Below are positions 48,803 through 59,382 of a stretch of DNA of 64,000 nt, piece by piece (positions within the stretch are counted from its first letter, which is position 1; each line of letters opens with the position of its first letter). Where the stretch lies: the NCBI GenBank assembly GCA_963971575.1, contig OZ020611.1, positions 246,226,654 to 246,290,653 of the forward strand, in the 5' to 3' direction. This stretch comes from Liopterus haemorrhoidalis (lineage: Eukaryota; Arthropoda; Insecta; Coleoptera; Dytiscidae). The translations under genes were made by a program, and so were the position numbers. The notes beneath the pieces are model-generated. The model saw only the letters and a list, made by a program, of their open reading frames with translations, made no database searches and had not been told where the DNA came from.

Positions 48803-49722
48803 TTTTTTTAACACTATTTTATGGAAATTCCCCCTGTCTTAAGTTTTATCGTTAATTCACCTTAAATACTTAATTAGTTTTCTTCTATCAAGAAATACGT
48901 TCAAAATGTGAAATCTCGTCCCATTTTAAAATGCAACAAATTTGACAGCTGTCACCTTCTGAAATCTTGTAAGCATATTTCCAATAATGGCCCTGATTCT
49001 TTGAAAAATGTTTTCTGATGCCTCAAAATATTATCTCGCACGTCAAATAAGCTATCTTGAACCATTATCACCACTTAACACTTTGATTAACCCTGAAATT
49101 TTTAATATCTATAAATCTTTTTAACACTATTTTATGGAAATTCGCCCTGCAAATGTCTTAAACTTTATCGTTAATTCACCTTAAATCCTTAATTAGTATT
49201 CTTCTGTCAAGAAACACGTTCAAAATGTGAAATCTCCTCCCATTTTAATATGCAAAAAATTTGACAGCTGTCACCTTCTGAAATCTTGTAAGTATATTTC
49301 CAATAAAGGTCCAGATTCTTTGAAAAATATTTTCTGATGCCTCAAAATATTATCTCGCACGTCAAATAAGCTATCTTGAACCATTATCACCACTTAACAC
49401 TTTGATTAACCCTGAAATTTTTAATATCTATAAATCTTTTTTTAACACTATTTTATGGAAATTCGCCCTGCAAATGTCTTAAACTTTATCGTTAATTCAC
49501 CTTAAATCCATAATTAGTATTCTTCTGTCAAGAAACACGTTCAAAATGTGAAATCTCGTCCAATTTTAAAATGCAAAAAAATTGACAGCTGTCTCCTTTT
49601 GAGCATATTTTTACCTCAAATTGCTCAAATAATAGCCCAGATTCTTTGAAAAATGTTTTCTGATACCTCAAAATATTATCTCGCACGTCCAAAAAGCTAT
49701 CCTGAACCATTATTACCATTTA
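48803..49722 (+). repeat. ~317-bp minisatellite, 2.9 copies
   Basis: AACACTATTTTATGGAAATTC recurs at 48810, 49123 and 49444 (steps 313 and 321). Each unit contains GACAGCTGTC, ATTATCTCGCACGTC and AGCTATC with few differences. The third unit is more diverged and ends at GAACCATTATTACCATTTAGCAG. The frame 49528-49719 (minus) lies within the repeat and is not a gene. Confidence 0.92.
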
Positions 49723-50533
49723 GCAGTAGATTCTCGCCGTAGATATCCTGGACCGGCCGTCTTGTGTTAAGAATATTTTTGAATTATCGTCTGATAAAAC
49801 CTGTCCGTGCCGATCAATGGTGACTTTGATTCGACACGGATTCGAGGAAAAAATGCATGATTTTTATCAATAAAAATTAGTCAGTACCCCCTGTTGAAAT
49901 AAAATTAAGCCTTAGCACTAAAAAAATATCACCCGGATAAGACGGCGGTTCATATTCCTCTCTCCGCGTTACCGGAAAAATGAAGATACACCAGAAGTTG
50001 AATAGAACATACATACCAACACTTGTACAATATAATAGTAGACTAGTTCAACTGAAGTTTCTTAAAAACTATTAAGGATATTTTCCAAATTTATAATCCT
50101 ATTGTTTCTAAATTTTAGGGGTTGTTATACTTGTTTGTTAGTTAATTTTCAACGTTCATAGCGTGCATACATTAACAACATGGCTCTTTGGCGACCATTT
50201 GATTTTGAAAAATTCCTAATTTCTATATTAAAATAGTGAATCTGTGCAAGTTGATTTGGAGTGCGAAAATGTGGACATTGACGTGGAATGCGAAAATGTG
50301 GATGTGGCTACTAAAGAAAAATGTCATTTGTCAGAAGATTGCATAGTTCTGATACTGAACGTTTATAAAAAGTTAGTTTCGGAAGGTAATGACAAACTTA
50401 TAATTAGAACTGCGGAATTAACTAGATTTACAAGTTTTCAAGAAAAGAGATAGTTTTGTCTAAAACAATAATAAATAAAATATACGACTTTTATTCGAAA
50501 AATATAGTGCCGACTGTGTATCTTTTAATAAAA
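49723..50533 (+). other. Unique tract with a possible transposase N-terminal vestige
   Basis: ATGGCTCTTTGGCGACC at about 50180 begins a short frame (MALWRPFDFEKFLISILK). After a stop and an AG, a second frame (50235-50453) reads CIVLILNVYKKLVSEGNDKLIIRTAELT. The latter resembles the helix-turn-helix start seen in several insect DDE transposon proteins. No catalytic core is present. Assignment is tentative. The rest of the tract is AT-rich and anonymous. Confidence 0.3.
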
Positions 50534-51456
50534 ATCAGCTGTGGCCACCACAGGACTGACCGCCATCGTAAAGTACTTATATAAAATACATTCTAGCAGC
50601 AGAGTAGAAATAACTTGGCCTAAAATTTTCTAACAGAGATATTATTTATCATGACCATGAAAACGTTACATATAACTATGAAAAAATTGAGAGTATTGAA
50701 AAATGTTTCAAAATTTTTTCGTTTTATCAAAAAATGTCTCAAATAAAAGTTGTTATAGTCTATTTCAGAAAGAGTGATAGTAATAAATCATTTTTATCAT
50801 ATTTATCATATTATTAAACACACCCCATATGACCATATTTTTCTTCAAAATTTTAGGGTAAAATTTTTATGATCTATTGTGTTTAACCCTAGTTCGTATT
50901 CCCATATAAGATGTGCGGCACACTCGGTTGTTTTTTAACAATATTTCGTTTCGAACTATTCATATTTTGTGTGCCGCTTCTGTGTGAGAAAACAATAACT
51001 TTTTACAAATAATAAATTTTATTACTATCGCTCTTTCTGAGATAGACTATAGTTATTGCTTTAATAGCAACTTTTGGTAAATATTTTTTTTCGAAATATT
51101 TTTCTGTTGTGGAATATTCACAAAAATCTTAAAATCGACACGAGTAAACTCCCATTTTTAGTCAACCGATTTTTACCAAAAGTTGATCAACTCGTGCTAT
51201 TGATGGCAGAAACTTAAATATGAAGTTTCATAAAAATCCTTTCAGCCGAATTTGCTCAACACGTGTACACAGACAGACAGACAGACAGATAGACAGATAG
51301 ACAGACAGACAGATAGACGGACGTTCAGACCGACAGACATCATGCTAAAAATAGTCAAAACGTTATGTAGGGAGCTCAATTCGTGGAGATCCTTCGAAAT
51401 CTCGAAATGTCAAAATCGGTATAATCACAATACCTCCTAGGTTGGCGGTCGGTAAA
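50534..51456 (-). mobile_element. ACCGACCGCCA repeat, copy 1
   Basis: Reverse copy of an ~730-920-bp repeat. Ends are GACTGACCGCCA near 50553 and TGGCGGTCGGT at 51443-51453. An outer GTGGCCACCACAGG precedes the first end. Inside are the (GACA)n/(GATA) run 51270-51320, ACGAGTTGATCAACTTTTGG (reverse) and the CTCCCATTTTTAGTCAACCG tract that it shares with the ACTTGCCCGACC repeats. The second copy is at 62725-63452. Confidence 0.8.
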
Positions 51457-51702
51457 AACATTTTACAATCTTAATGAGTCAGATTAACATGAGAAAACAA
51501 AAATATCGTATAATTCCGCTTAAACAGAATAAACAGAGTACACAGAAAAAGATAAAACTGGATATGTGTAAAAAATCTCTATTGCCTCATCGTATTCATC
51601 TATTAATACGAGTATTAATCAAAAACTGGAACACATGGAAAACCGGTTAAAACCAGTATTTGATTATTTACAATATCGTTTACGTTCTTGATCAAAAAAA
51701 AA
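51457..51702. other. AT-rich spacer, nothing recognised
   Basis: No open frame, terminal repeat or internal repetition of note. Confidence 0.5.
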
Positions 51703-52055
51703 CAAAATGTTGTTTCATGTTGTTTGATTTACAAAGCTGAAACAAAACGGCCAAAAGCCCAATTGAACCGTTAAAAGTAGGGTGACCATTCGTCCCGCTT
51801 TTTGCGGGACAGTCCCATATTTTGATTGGGTGTCCCGCTTTAAGACATATCCCGCAAAAGTCCCGCATTCTAACATTTGTGCATTTCTTGACTTGTATTT
51901 GAGGAGATGAGGTCCTTTTTTGAGGACTTATATTTGGAAAGTGACGACATTTTTTTGCTTTGTCCCGCATTGCCTTTTTAAGAAAATTGTCACCCTAGTT
52001 AAAAGCCATTTTCCATTTTCAAAATCTAGTTCCACTTAAACGTTTGGAATAGTCC
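51703..52055 (-). mobile_element. CAGTCTG-type MITE, right part only, interrupted
   Basis: TTGATTTACAAAGCTGAAAC followed by AAAACGGC, then after the insertion AAAATCTAGTTCCACTTAAACG, matches the right half of the copy at 58973-59380. A 220-bp hAT-like element splits it. Confidence 0.6.
51778..51997. mobile_element. Short hAT-type MITE, 220 bp
   Basis: Inverted ends TAGGGTGACCA and TAGGGTGACAA (reverse) with GCGGGAC/GTCCCGC words inside. It is flanked by the exact 8-bp duplication GTTAAAAG (51770-51777 and 51998-52005). An 8-bp duplication with TAGGG-type ends is the hAT hallmark. No coding capacity; needs a transposase from elsewhere. Confidence 0.88.
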
Positions 52056-52078
52056 ATATGCGATAAAAGATTAAAATA

Positions 52079-53387
52079 CAAGGTGTCTCAAAAGAAATTT
52101 TATATTTAGTGGATTGATTAAAAAAAAAGTAAGCCGTATATAGAAAAAATGTTTATTAATTATTAAAATACACTTTTTGGGGATTTATTTCTTAAAAATA
52201 ATATCGTCTAAATGTAGACCCTCGCGTTCTCGGCACTCATTTAATCGAACAGTAAAATTACTTATGACGTCTCGGCAGGTGGACTCAGGGATGGCTGCCA
52301 TTTCGTGACGGATATTTTCTTTCAAATGCGCCAGTGAAGTCGGTTTATTGGCGTAAACTTTAGATTTAAGATAACCCCATAGGAAAAAGTCCATAAGGGT
52401 TAAATCTGGACTGCGTGGAGGCCAATTTATGTCACCTCTCTGGGAGATCAATTTGCCTGAGAAAATTTCACGAACACGTGGCAGAGACATATTGGACGTG
52501 TGTGAAGTTGCTCCGTCCTGTTGGAACCATGTTCTTTGGTTATAGTCAGGAAAGTTTTGCAGTTCAGGTACCAAGAAGTTGTCTAACATCTCCACATAAC
52601 GCTCTGAATTCACTGTAACTGCACGCCCCCTTTCGTCTTCAAAAAAGTAAGGGCCGATAATTCCTCGCGCCGACATCGCAGCCCATACGGTCACTTTAGG
52701 CGAATGTAGGGGTTTCTGATGTTTGCGTTTCGGATTCGTTGCACTCCAGTAGCGGCAGTTCTGCTTATTTACGTGGCCATTAAGGTGAAAATGAACTTCA
52801 TCCGAAAACAAAATGTTGGTAAACGTTGAAAATCGCTCAATCACCTGATTTACGAAATTAAGCCTCTGACTGGCATCTTGGGGCTTTAATTCTTGCACCA
52901 ATTGAATATTGTAGGGGTGCAGCTTTAGGTCTTTGTGCATAATGCGATGTAATGATGATCTATGCACATTTAAAGCACTTGCGCGCTTCCGAATTGAAAG
53001 GTTCGGGTCGTCACGAACAGACTGATTAACATTCTCCACGTTTTCTACCGTTCTTGATGACCTAGGTCGCCCGGATTTGATTTATCCAGCGTAGTACCAG
53101 TCTCTTCAAACTTTTTAACCCAATGTCGAATGAGAGGAATGCTTGGCGCATCATTTAAGTGGCGAAAACCTCGAATACTGCAGAATTTTCTACGCGCTAC
53201 AGTCGCCGAATCACCGTTTTTGTAAAACTCTCGCACGCATAACGCGCGGTCTGCTCCCGAGAAACGCTCCATAGCAACTAAATTCCCAAGAGCCAGGCTA
53301 CCGATTTACATAACCCCCGCGCCCCTCGGATACGTTGCGTTCACGCAGTAAGCTAAATAAATATAAAATTTCTTTTGAGACACCTTG
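52079..53387 (-). mobile_element. Mariner-like transposon, copy 2, 1309 bp
   Basis: 30-bp inverted ends at 52079-52108 and 53358-53387 are identical to those of the copy at 33629-34938. TA duplications lie at 52077-52078 and 53388-53389. One base shorter than copy 1 because of a deletion in the transposase frame. Confidence 0.95.
52185..53272 (-). pseudogene. Mariner-like transposase, broken by a 1-bp deletion
   Basis: Starts MERFSGADRALC (ATG 53270-53272). At about 53078 one T of a T4 run present in copy 1 is missing. The frame shifts just before the GRPR linker and ends early; the original frame continues to 52185 for the remaining ~280 residues. The catalytic half is uninterrupted: SDEVHFHL with the first aspartate, FQQDGATSHT with the second, and DLTLMDFFLWG with the third, 41 residues after the second. 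A proline before the third motif is leucine here (TLMD; TPMD in copy 1). The defects of the two copies differ, so each was lost independently after the copies separated. Confidence 0.93.
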
Positions 53388-53389
53388 TA

Positions 53390-54458
53390 TATAAAAAAAA
53401 TTATCCAAAAAAATGTTGTCCTCCACTCGGGATTCCTGGTGAAACCGGGAAAGAAAAAAATATAGAAATACATTAAAATCTGTTTGGAAAATTGACGTGA
53501 TAATTTTCCTGTGGAAGTCGATAGAAGGCAAAAACCCGTTATAACAACCGTAAAACGGGCCACCACTTATCGGGTTCTTTCTTAAATTAAATTATTTTCT
53601 GTTGAAGAATTCATTGTAGACAAATTTTTCTTTCTAACTGAATGAATTCATTGAAAATATAATTCTTATTATTAAACGTATATAGGGTCCGGGTTAAAGT
53701 GACCAGGAAAGGTCCTCGCAGTGATGGGTCTGGAGTGATAGGTCCGGAGGAAAATAATTTAAATTCGAACATGAAAAGAAATCGGTTAGTTTAACCGAAC
53801 ACTTACAACAACATAAATTAAAGTGTTTAAAAATTATCTCCCGGAAAAAATATTTAAAAAATCCCGGAAGGGTTATGTAGACATTGAAGAAGGTCCCCCT
53901 AGGGTCAAGGGTGGGCAGCGAATGATCCCTTTTTACAAGTTTTATTGCTTGTTAGCATTGACAGAGTCAGTTAACCGTTCATTTTTCATATGTGATGTTC
54001 GGCGCGCGGTCAAAATTAAATTTAAATCAGTGGTTGGTGGGTGCCCTCGAGTGGAGGGACGACCCCTATGACCCCTGTGCACCCCCCGTGCACCCCCCCG
54101 TGAACCACCGTGACCCCTGTGACCTGTAGTTGTTAAGTAAACGGGCCGATGTCCTCCGGGTTTCTCCTCGCATTATTTATTGGAGACTTGCGATCACTTG
54201 GAGCGGAAACTCTTCGGCTACGTGTTCCTTGTCATTATTCCCGAATTACACTCGAGGTAATTTCACCTCCTCTCCTCTCCTCCCTACACCGCCTCTGCAG
54301 CCCTCCTCTACCACTACTCCTGGAGAACAGTAACGGAAACCCAACGGAACTGTTCTTGTCATACACCAGCACCAGTACAATCTCAATTAACGATTTTGGT
54401 CTTGTTAGGTGATAATAGCCATTGAACTTATACACAATTATAAATTTAGATATATGGC
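53390..54458. other. Unique tract, no gene recognised
   Basis: AT-rich to about 53680, then mixed. GGTCCGGGTTAAAGTGACC and GGTCTGGAGTGATAGGTCCGG near 53690-53750, and GTGCACCCCCCGTGCACCCC with GTGACCCC words near 54065-54125, are short degenerate tandems. CCTCTCCTCTCCTCCC near 54270 is simple sequence. Several short frames overlap here with no recognisable product. Confidence 0.5.
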
Positions 54459-54947
54459 AAGATTCATAAAGGAAAAAATAAAGAGGATCTAAATAACTAC
54501 AGACCAATTTCTCTTACACCAATTTTTGGAAAAATTTTTGAAAAAAATCTTTTTGTGCAGTTACTAGAACATTTCGAGAATACTAATTTGCTAAATAAAA
54601 ATCAATTTGGGTTTAGACCATGTCCACAGCTGACGCAATTCTTGAATTTGTTAGGCAAGTTATAGAAGGATTTGAAAATGGCTTGCGTAGTATGGCAACA
54701 TTTCTTGACTTGTCAAAAGCTTTTGACTGTATATCCCACAGTTTACTAATTAACAAATTGCCTCACTACAAGATAAACGACAATACTTGTAAATTCTTTT
54801 TGTCCTATCTGTCAAATAGGAAACAATACATACACAATAAAGAAACAAACTCTAATCAATTGGAAATAAAATATGGGGTACCCCAGGGATCCATTCTTGG
54901 TCCGTTGTTATTCCTAATTTACAACAACGATCTCCCTGGTTACTTAA
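54459..54947 (+). pseudogene. Non-LTR reverse transcriptase fragment, left part
   Basis: Frame from 54459 reads KEDLNNYRPISLTPIFGKIFEK and QFGFRP, the early reverse transcriptase motifs of jockey/CR1-like retrotransposons. After a frameshift near 54618 it resumes as STADAILEFVRQVIEGF, FLDLSKAFDCISHSLLINKL (first catalytic aspartate region), LSYLSNRKQYI and YGVPQGSILGPLLFLIYNNDLP. The endonuclease and the start of the protein are absent. The fragment is cut at the TTAA at 54944-54947 by another transposon and continues at 56218. Confidence 0.9.
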
Positions 54948-56217
54948 GGGGTAACACCACAGTAACCAGTTCAAAAAATCCAATTTTTTTTTTATAGCTC
55001 TAAACGAACCTTTATATATTCAAAAACAGTATTCTACTAGTTATATAGCTGAAAAACGTTTTTATAACGTCAAATTCTCGATTTTCCGACAACGTCTACA
55101 GCACGCGCTAAGCAGATAGCTTACCGCCCTCTGCGCGCTTGTTGTCATCTCTTATATATTAGTGTTACCGGTTGAAATGATGATTGGGCCTGTTACCTTT
55201 GGAGCTATAGGGCTCATAGTTTCACAGAAGACCACCAGGTAAGTTATAGATGTCTACCTAGTAAAGTTATAGATGTCTTAGTGAAATCTAAGTATTGTAA
55301 ATCATGTGAATTTTGACAGAAAAAATTCGATGGCTCCGAAATCAAGTTCTAGTGGGAAGAAAGTACTTGAGACTGCAGTATATATCGCCGTGGGCATTTA
55401 TAATAATGGCTTATCGAGTATAATGAGGCTCATGGAGAATTTAGATATGAAAATTGGCTACAACTGCTACAATTTCTGCGTTGAGGCGGACGAGCGTCGT
55501 GTTCGATATTCTGAGATGTCACTGTCTGATGCTGCGAAAAAGGCTCGATTGTCAATAAAAGCATCTAGAAAGGAGGCGGAAGAAGCGAGCATCAACATGG
55601 ATGGCCAAATGTATGGTGCAGGCATCGCTGATAAAAGGTACATATAACATTTTTATGATTTAAATGCACATAAAACTTTAAACACGTTTTTCTCAAAACT
55701 ACTTTTTTCAAGTTGGGCGAAATCATAACTCGAAAACTATTGCTCCGATCAGTCTCAATTTTTATTTGTAGCTTTGTAAATGCAATATCTTGAGCATCAC
55801 GTAGCCGTTTTTTGATTGGATGTAAACTTTTTTTTATAAACAATTATAAACAATTATAAACAACTATAAACAATTCAAAAGTGCGCCATTTCTACAAAAA
55901 TCAGTTTAAATAAAAATGCCTACGTGATTCTATAGCTAATTATATGTGAATAATGAACTTTGTTTCCTTTTTGTTCCAGGTCTCATCGTTTGCGCTAAAT
56001 CTATTCGCCGGTTTATCAATTAAAAAAAAAGGCTTATTTGAAGATCGGCGCTATCACCGCCATTTTGTATGAAAATGATAATGAAAAATTTTTTTCTCAT
56101 ACTTCAATGTGTGCTCAATAAAGCCCTTTAACAGAAATTTCCTACTCCCGTTCCAGGTTTCCGAAAAAAATTGTCAAAAAGAGCCTTATTTTTCGACCGT
56201 TACTGTGGTGTTACCCC
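54948..56217 (+). mobile_element. TTAA-flanked element, 1270 bp, probably Kolobok type
   Basis: Perfect 19-bp inverted ends GGGGTAACACCACAGTAAC (54948-54966 and complement at 56199-56217) between TTAA duplications at 54944-54947 and 56218-56221. TTAA is the target of piggyBac and Kolobok elements. The coding remnant inside favours Kolobok. Internally deleted and non-autonomous. It lies precisely within a reverse transcriptase frame, so the host sequence at the site is known on both sides. Confidence 0.9.
55172..55997 (+). pseudogene. Kolobok-like transposase, C-terminal remnant
   Basis: The plus strand shows VIDVLVKSKYCKSCEF (about 55269-55315), then a stop. A longer frame (55306-55647) follows, containing LETAVYIAVGIYNNGLSSIM, MKIGYNCYNFCVEADERRVR, a basic/acidic helix (LSDAAKKARLSIKASRKEAEEAS) and QMYGAGIADKR. 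GKVxDxxxxSKYCxxC-like and YGxGIAD endings are what I associate with Kolobok-type transposon proteins in insects. That is from memory and not checked. A possible intron has donor GT at 55638-55639 and acceptor AG at 55978-55979; splicing would add SHRLR and a stop. A short duplication AAGTTATAGATGTCT lies just upstream (55242 and 55264). The N-terminal and catalytic parts are missing. Confidence 0.65.
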
Positions 56218-56221
56218 TTAA

Positions 56222-56405
56222 ATAATGGTAATACAATTTTATAAGCTGACTATACCACCTTAATATCTAGTGATGTAAATTATGACAACCTTGTATTAAA
56301 AAATACCAAACTAATTAAGAGAACTCAAGAATGGTTCACGTCAAACTCTCTAACCCTAAACGGCTCTAAAACACAAGAATTACTATTTTCATTAAGATTA
56401 CCCCA
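56222..56405 (+). pseudogene. Non-LTR reverse transcriptase fragment, right part
   Basis: Continuation of the frame cut at 54947: NNGNTIL, stop, ADYTTLISSDVNYDNL, then KRTQEWFTSNSLTLNGSKTQELLF. The position corresponds to the YADDT catalytic motif, where the tyrosine codon is now TAA and the second aspartate is tyrosine. The copy is therefore dead. The match to WFxxNxLxLNxxKT is typical of jockey-like elements. Confidence 0.85.
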
Positions 56406-56695
56406 GTCATACTGTGATTATGCTAGTTTTATACACTTGCATATTTATATACACTAAATTTTACGAACCAGTTTGATATTGTCTGCTGCGTAGTAACACT
56501 AGGGCCAAATACACTATTAATGTTTCGCACAGTCTACGATGCCGTAGTTCCACATAAGAACTCATACTTCATAATAGTGCGAATTTTCGGTCGTTCCATT
56601 TTCAACAAAATTAATTTAAAAAAAGAGTTTTTGATATTTTTTAGAGCATACAATGATTTCTTTAAACAGGCGAGACGTGTAACTTTCCAACAAAA
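56406..56695. other. AT-rich spacer, nothing recognised
   Basis: Between the reverse transcriptase remnant and the next interspersed repeat. The 79-residue frame 56520-56759 runs into the repeat and is not supported as a gene. Confidence 0.5.
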
Positions 56696-57392
56696 AACCA
56701 GTGGCGAAGGGAAACCTCCGCTAGACTTGCCCTCCCAAAAAAAAAAAAAAAATTTTTAAATTTAAAAAAAAAATTAAATTTAATTTTTTTTTTTTTAATA
56801 TTTAGATAAATCTTCAAAAATATCTCAAATTATGTTCTATACAAATTTTTGTCCAAGGCTTGCTTTACTTGTTACGAATTAATTATCATGACCATGGAAA
56901 CGTTACATATAAATATGAAAAAATTGAGACTTTTTTTTTAAAAAATTTTAAATATTTTTACAAAAAAAATTGAAAATTTTTCGTTTTATCAAAAAACGTC
57001 TCAAATAAAAGTTATTAGTTATTGCATTTATAGTAACTTTTGTTCAATAAATTTTTTCGAAATATTTTTCTGTTGCTAAATATTCGCAAAAATCTTAAAA
57101 TCGACACGAGTAAACTCCCATTTCTAGTCAAACGATCTTTATAAAAAACAATAGGGTTCTTCCCATTTAATAGGAGAATTTTTTAGTACCAAAACGAATT
57201 CTCGAAGTTGAACCGTTCTTGAGTTATCGTGTATACATACAGACACACAGACACACACACATACGGACGGCACTTCGAAAATAGGTTTTTTGGATTCCCT
57301 GGACCAAGAAACGTGGACATCAGTCAAAATCTCGACATTGAAAATTTTCGCGATTACAATACTTGCCCCTTATATATTAAGGTCGGGCAAGT
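56696..57392 (-). mobile_element. ACTTGCCCGACC repeat, copy 3
   Basis: Reverse copy from CCAGTGGCGAAGGGAAACC to GGTCGGGCAAGT, with all family words including ACCGTTCTTGAGTTATCG (reverse of the ATAACTCAAGAACGG phrase) and a short (AC)n-like stretch at 57240-57262. Followed by an A14 run. Confidence 0.82.
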
Positions 57393-58031
57393 AAAAAAAA
57401 AAAAAAACAGAACAGTAAAATATTAAGCCAATGTCAAATAATAAGCTGTTGGAGTTGGCAATATTATTAACTACAAATTTCATCCTAGACGACCTGATAT
57501 TTGCGGGAAATTAGATTTGACAAACATAATTTATTTCACTCTCAATAATACGAATAGTTGTCTTTGTTATGTATTAATAGTTTTGTATTTATATATGGAA
57601 CAAAATATTAATTTGAAATAAAACCGTTTATTTTTAATTATTTTTCCAATTTAATATTCTTAGTTTCAAAGTAGAATACTCGATCTTTATTAAATGTATT
57701 TATGAGTGTTGGTAGACTTGTTATGTGCACTGTACATATGTTAAGAAGGATTAACATGACTCATGGAAGCGGCTCAGGGCGGGAAATTCCTTAGAAAATA
57801 CCCTAATTATATGCAGTGCAGGTATGAGTATTACCAGATCTTATGTAGATCCCGAATTTCAATTATCGACAAGGCATGAATATAATTTGTAAATATCTTT
57901 AAATGTATGTAGGCGCAAATAGCTTTCGTTGCTGTCTACCTGATATTTTTAATGCTTGTTGATGAGTAATGAATCCACTATAAAATATGTGTCTATAGTA
58001 ATTAAAGTATGACTTTCTGGTTAACTTCTCT
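57393..58031. other. AT-rich unique tract, nothing recognised
   Basis: No frame longer than background, no repeat match by eye. Confidence 0.5.
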
Positions 58032-58297
58032 ATTCGCGACTGCATAACAGTGAGACATCTGGTGGTGACTGGCTAAATTAAACAGAAGCGTATATTTGGA
58101 TAATATTTGTAGAGTGTTGTGCTGCAGTTTATGTGAATTAAGAACTATTTTAAAATATAGTGACTAAAATACAGTGCTTTTTTGCCGAAATATTGTTTGA
58201 ACAGATAAATATTAAGAAAAAACTTCTGACATATACGCTTCTCGTCCGCCATCAGCTGTTGCACGCAGCTCCGCCAACGTTAGTTTCAGTCGCGAAT
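58032..58297. mobile_element. ATTCGCGACTG short inverted-repeat element, copy 1
   Basis: 266 bp with ends ATTCGCGACTG and CAGTCGCGAAT. Inside: AACAGTGAGACATCTGGTGGTGACTGG, AGTGTTGTGCTGCAGTTTATG and CGCTTCTCGTCCGCCATCAGCTG. A second copy at 60111-60378 is about 95% similar by eye. No target duplication identified and no coding capacity. Confidence 0.8.
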
Positions 58298-58972
58298 AAC
58301 CAAAATGTTTTAACTTTAGTCAAACATTTTTAGCATAGGACGTATATGATATAGTTGACCTATATATAAGATTATATACACTTCAACAGTCACAAAATAG
58401 ACGAGAGAATAGAGATTTATTAGACGCTGTACGTATTGTCACACGAGTTGTTTGTAATAAGACGAGCGCAGCGAGGAGCGCTCTAAAGAAACAAGTATGA
58501 CAATACGCCGTATAAAACGAGCATAATATACTATTTTTTATAATTTGCATCACTTATTTTATAGAAATTTTAAAATATCATTTATAAAAAATATCGGAAT
58601 ACAAACTAGGGATTTTTATGAAATGCGGTCATTATAGCAACAATGTATAATAAAACAATTTTTATGATAACAAATCACAACAGTATTAGGACAGATGCAA
58701 AACAAAAAACTTTCTTTTTGAATTTTCATAATAATAATATTATAAAATAATTATCTGACATGGAAATACTTACAAATTGTATTAAATAAACATTTTAAAT
58801 ATTTGAGGTTATCAATGACATACCGTAGACGAGTAGTACTGCCAATCTCTCAAGATAATAAGTCACCAAAAACAGTTTAACAATAGCTTCTGTTGTTAAA
58901 ATATTTTCAATGTATTATCTGTCTCATTTTGTAATTCGTACCTAAAAGCGAAACTTCATTTTTTATGTTGTA
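58298..58972. other. Spacer with a short imperfect palindrome
   Basis: TACGTATTGTCACACGAGTTG at 58430 and TGACAATACGCCGTATAAAACGAG at 58498 are complementary in part around GAGCGCAGCGAGGAGCGCTC. This may be a short hairpin element of about 100 bp. The remainder is AT-rich and anonymous. Confidence 0.45.
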
Positions 58973-59380
58973 CAGTCTGTTTCAAACGGTTAGGCGGAAC
59001 TAAATGGGAATTTCGTTCTTTTAGGTTGTCACGAAAAGGGACCTTGCTTGGGTTATTTAATTTTTTACGTTGGAATGTCAAAATTTAAAATTCCAACAAT
59101 GAAACCATGGAAACGAATGACAAATGTCAAAATTAAATTATTTTTCTTACAAATTTTAATGACAAAAAAATAAATAAATGGGATATTTGTATTAAGAATG
59201 ACACAAAAAATCAAAATATAAAGAAAATGACATTTTAAAATGATATTAACCTTAACCAAAAAATGTTTGTTGCAAGTATGATTTACAAAGCTTAAACAAA
59301 ACGGCTGAAAAGCATGATTTAAACGATGAAAGTAAATAGATTGCAAAATCTAGTTCCGCCTAACCGTTTGAAACAGACTG
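58973..59380 (+). mobile_element. TA-flanked CAGTCTG MITE, copy 2
   Basis: 408 bp between TA dinucleotides (58971-58972 and 59381-59382), with inverted ends CAGTCTGTTTCAAACGGTTA + GGCGGAAC and their complement. Best-preserved copy. On its minus strand a 93-residue frame (59065-59346) overlaps the 70-residue frame of copy 1 with about 85% matching residues, but nothing indicates it is translated. Confidence 0.85.
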
Positions 59381-59382
59381 TA

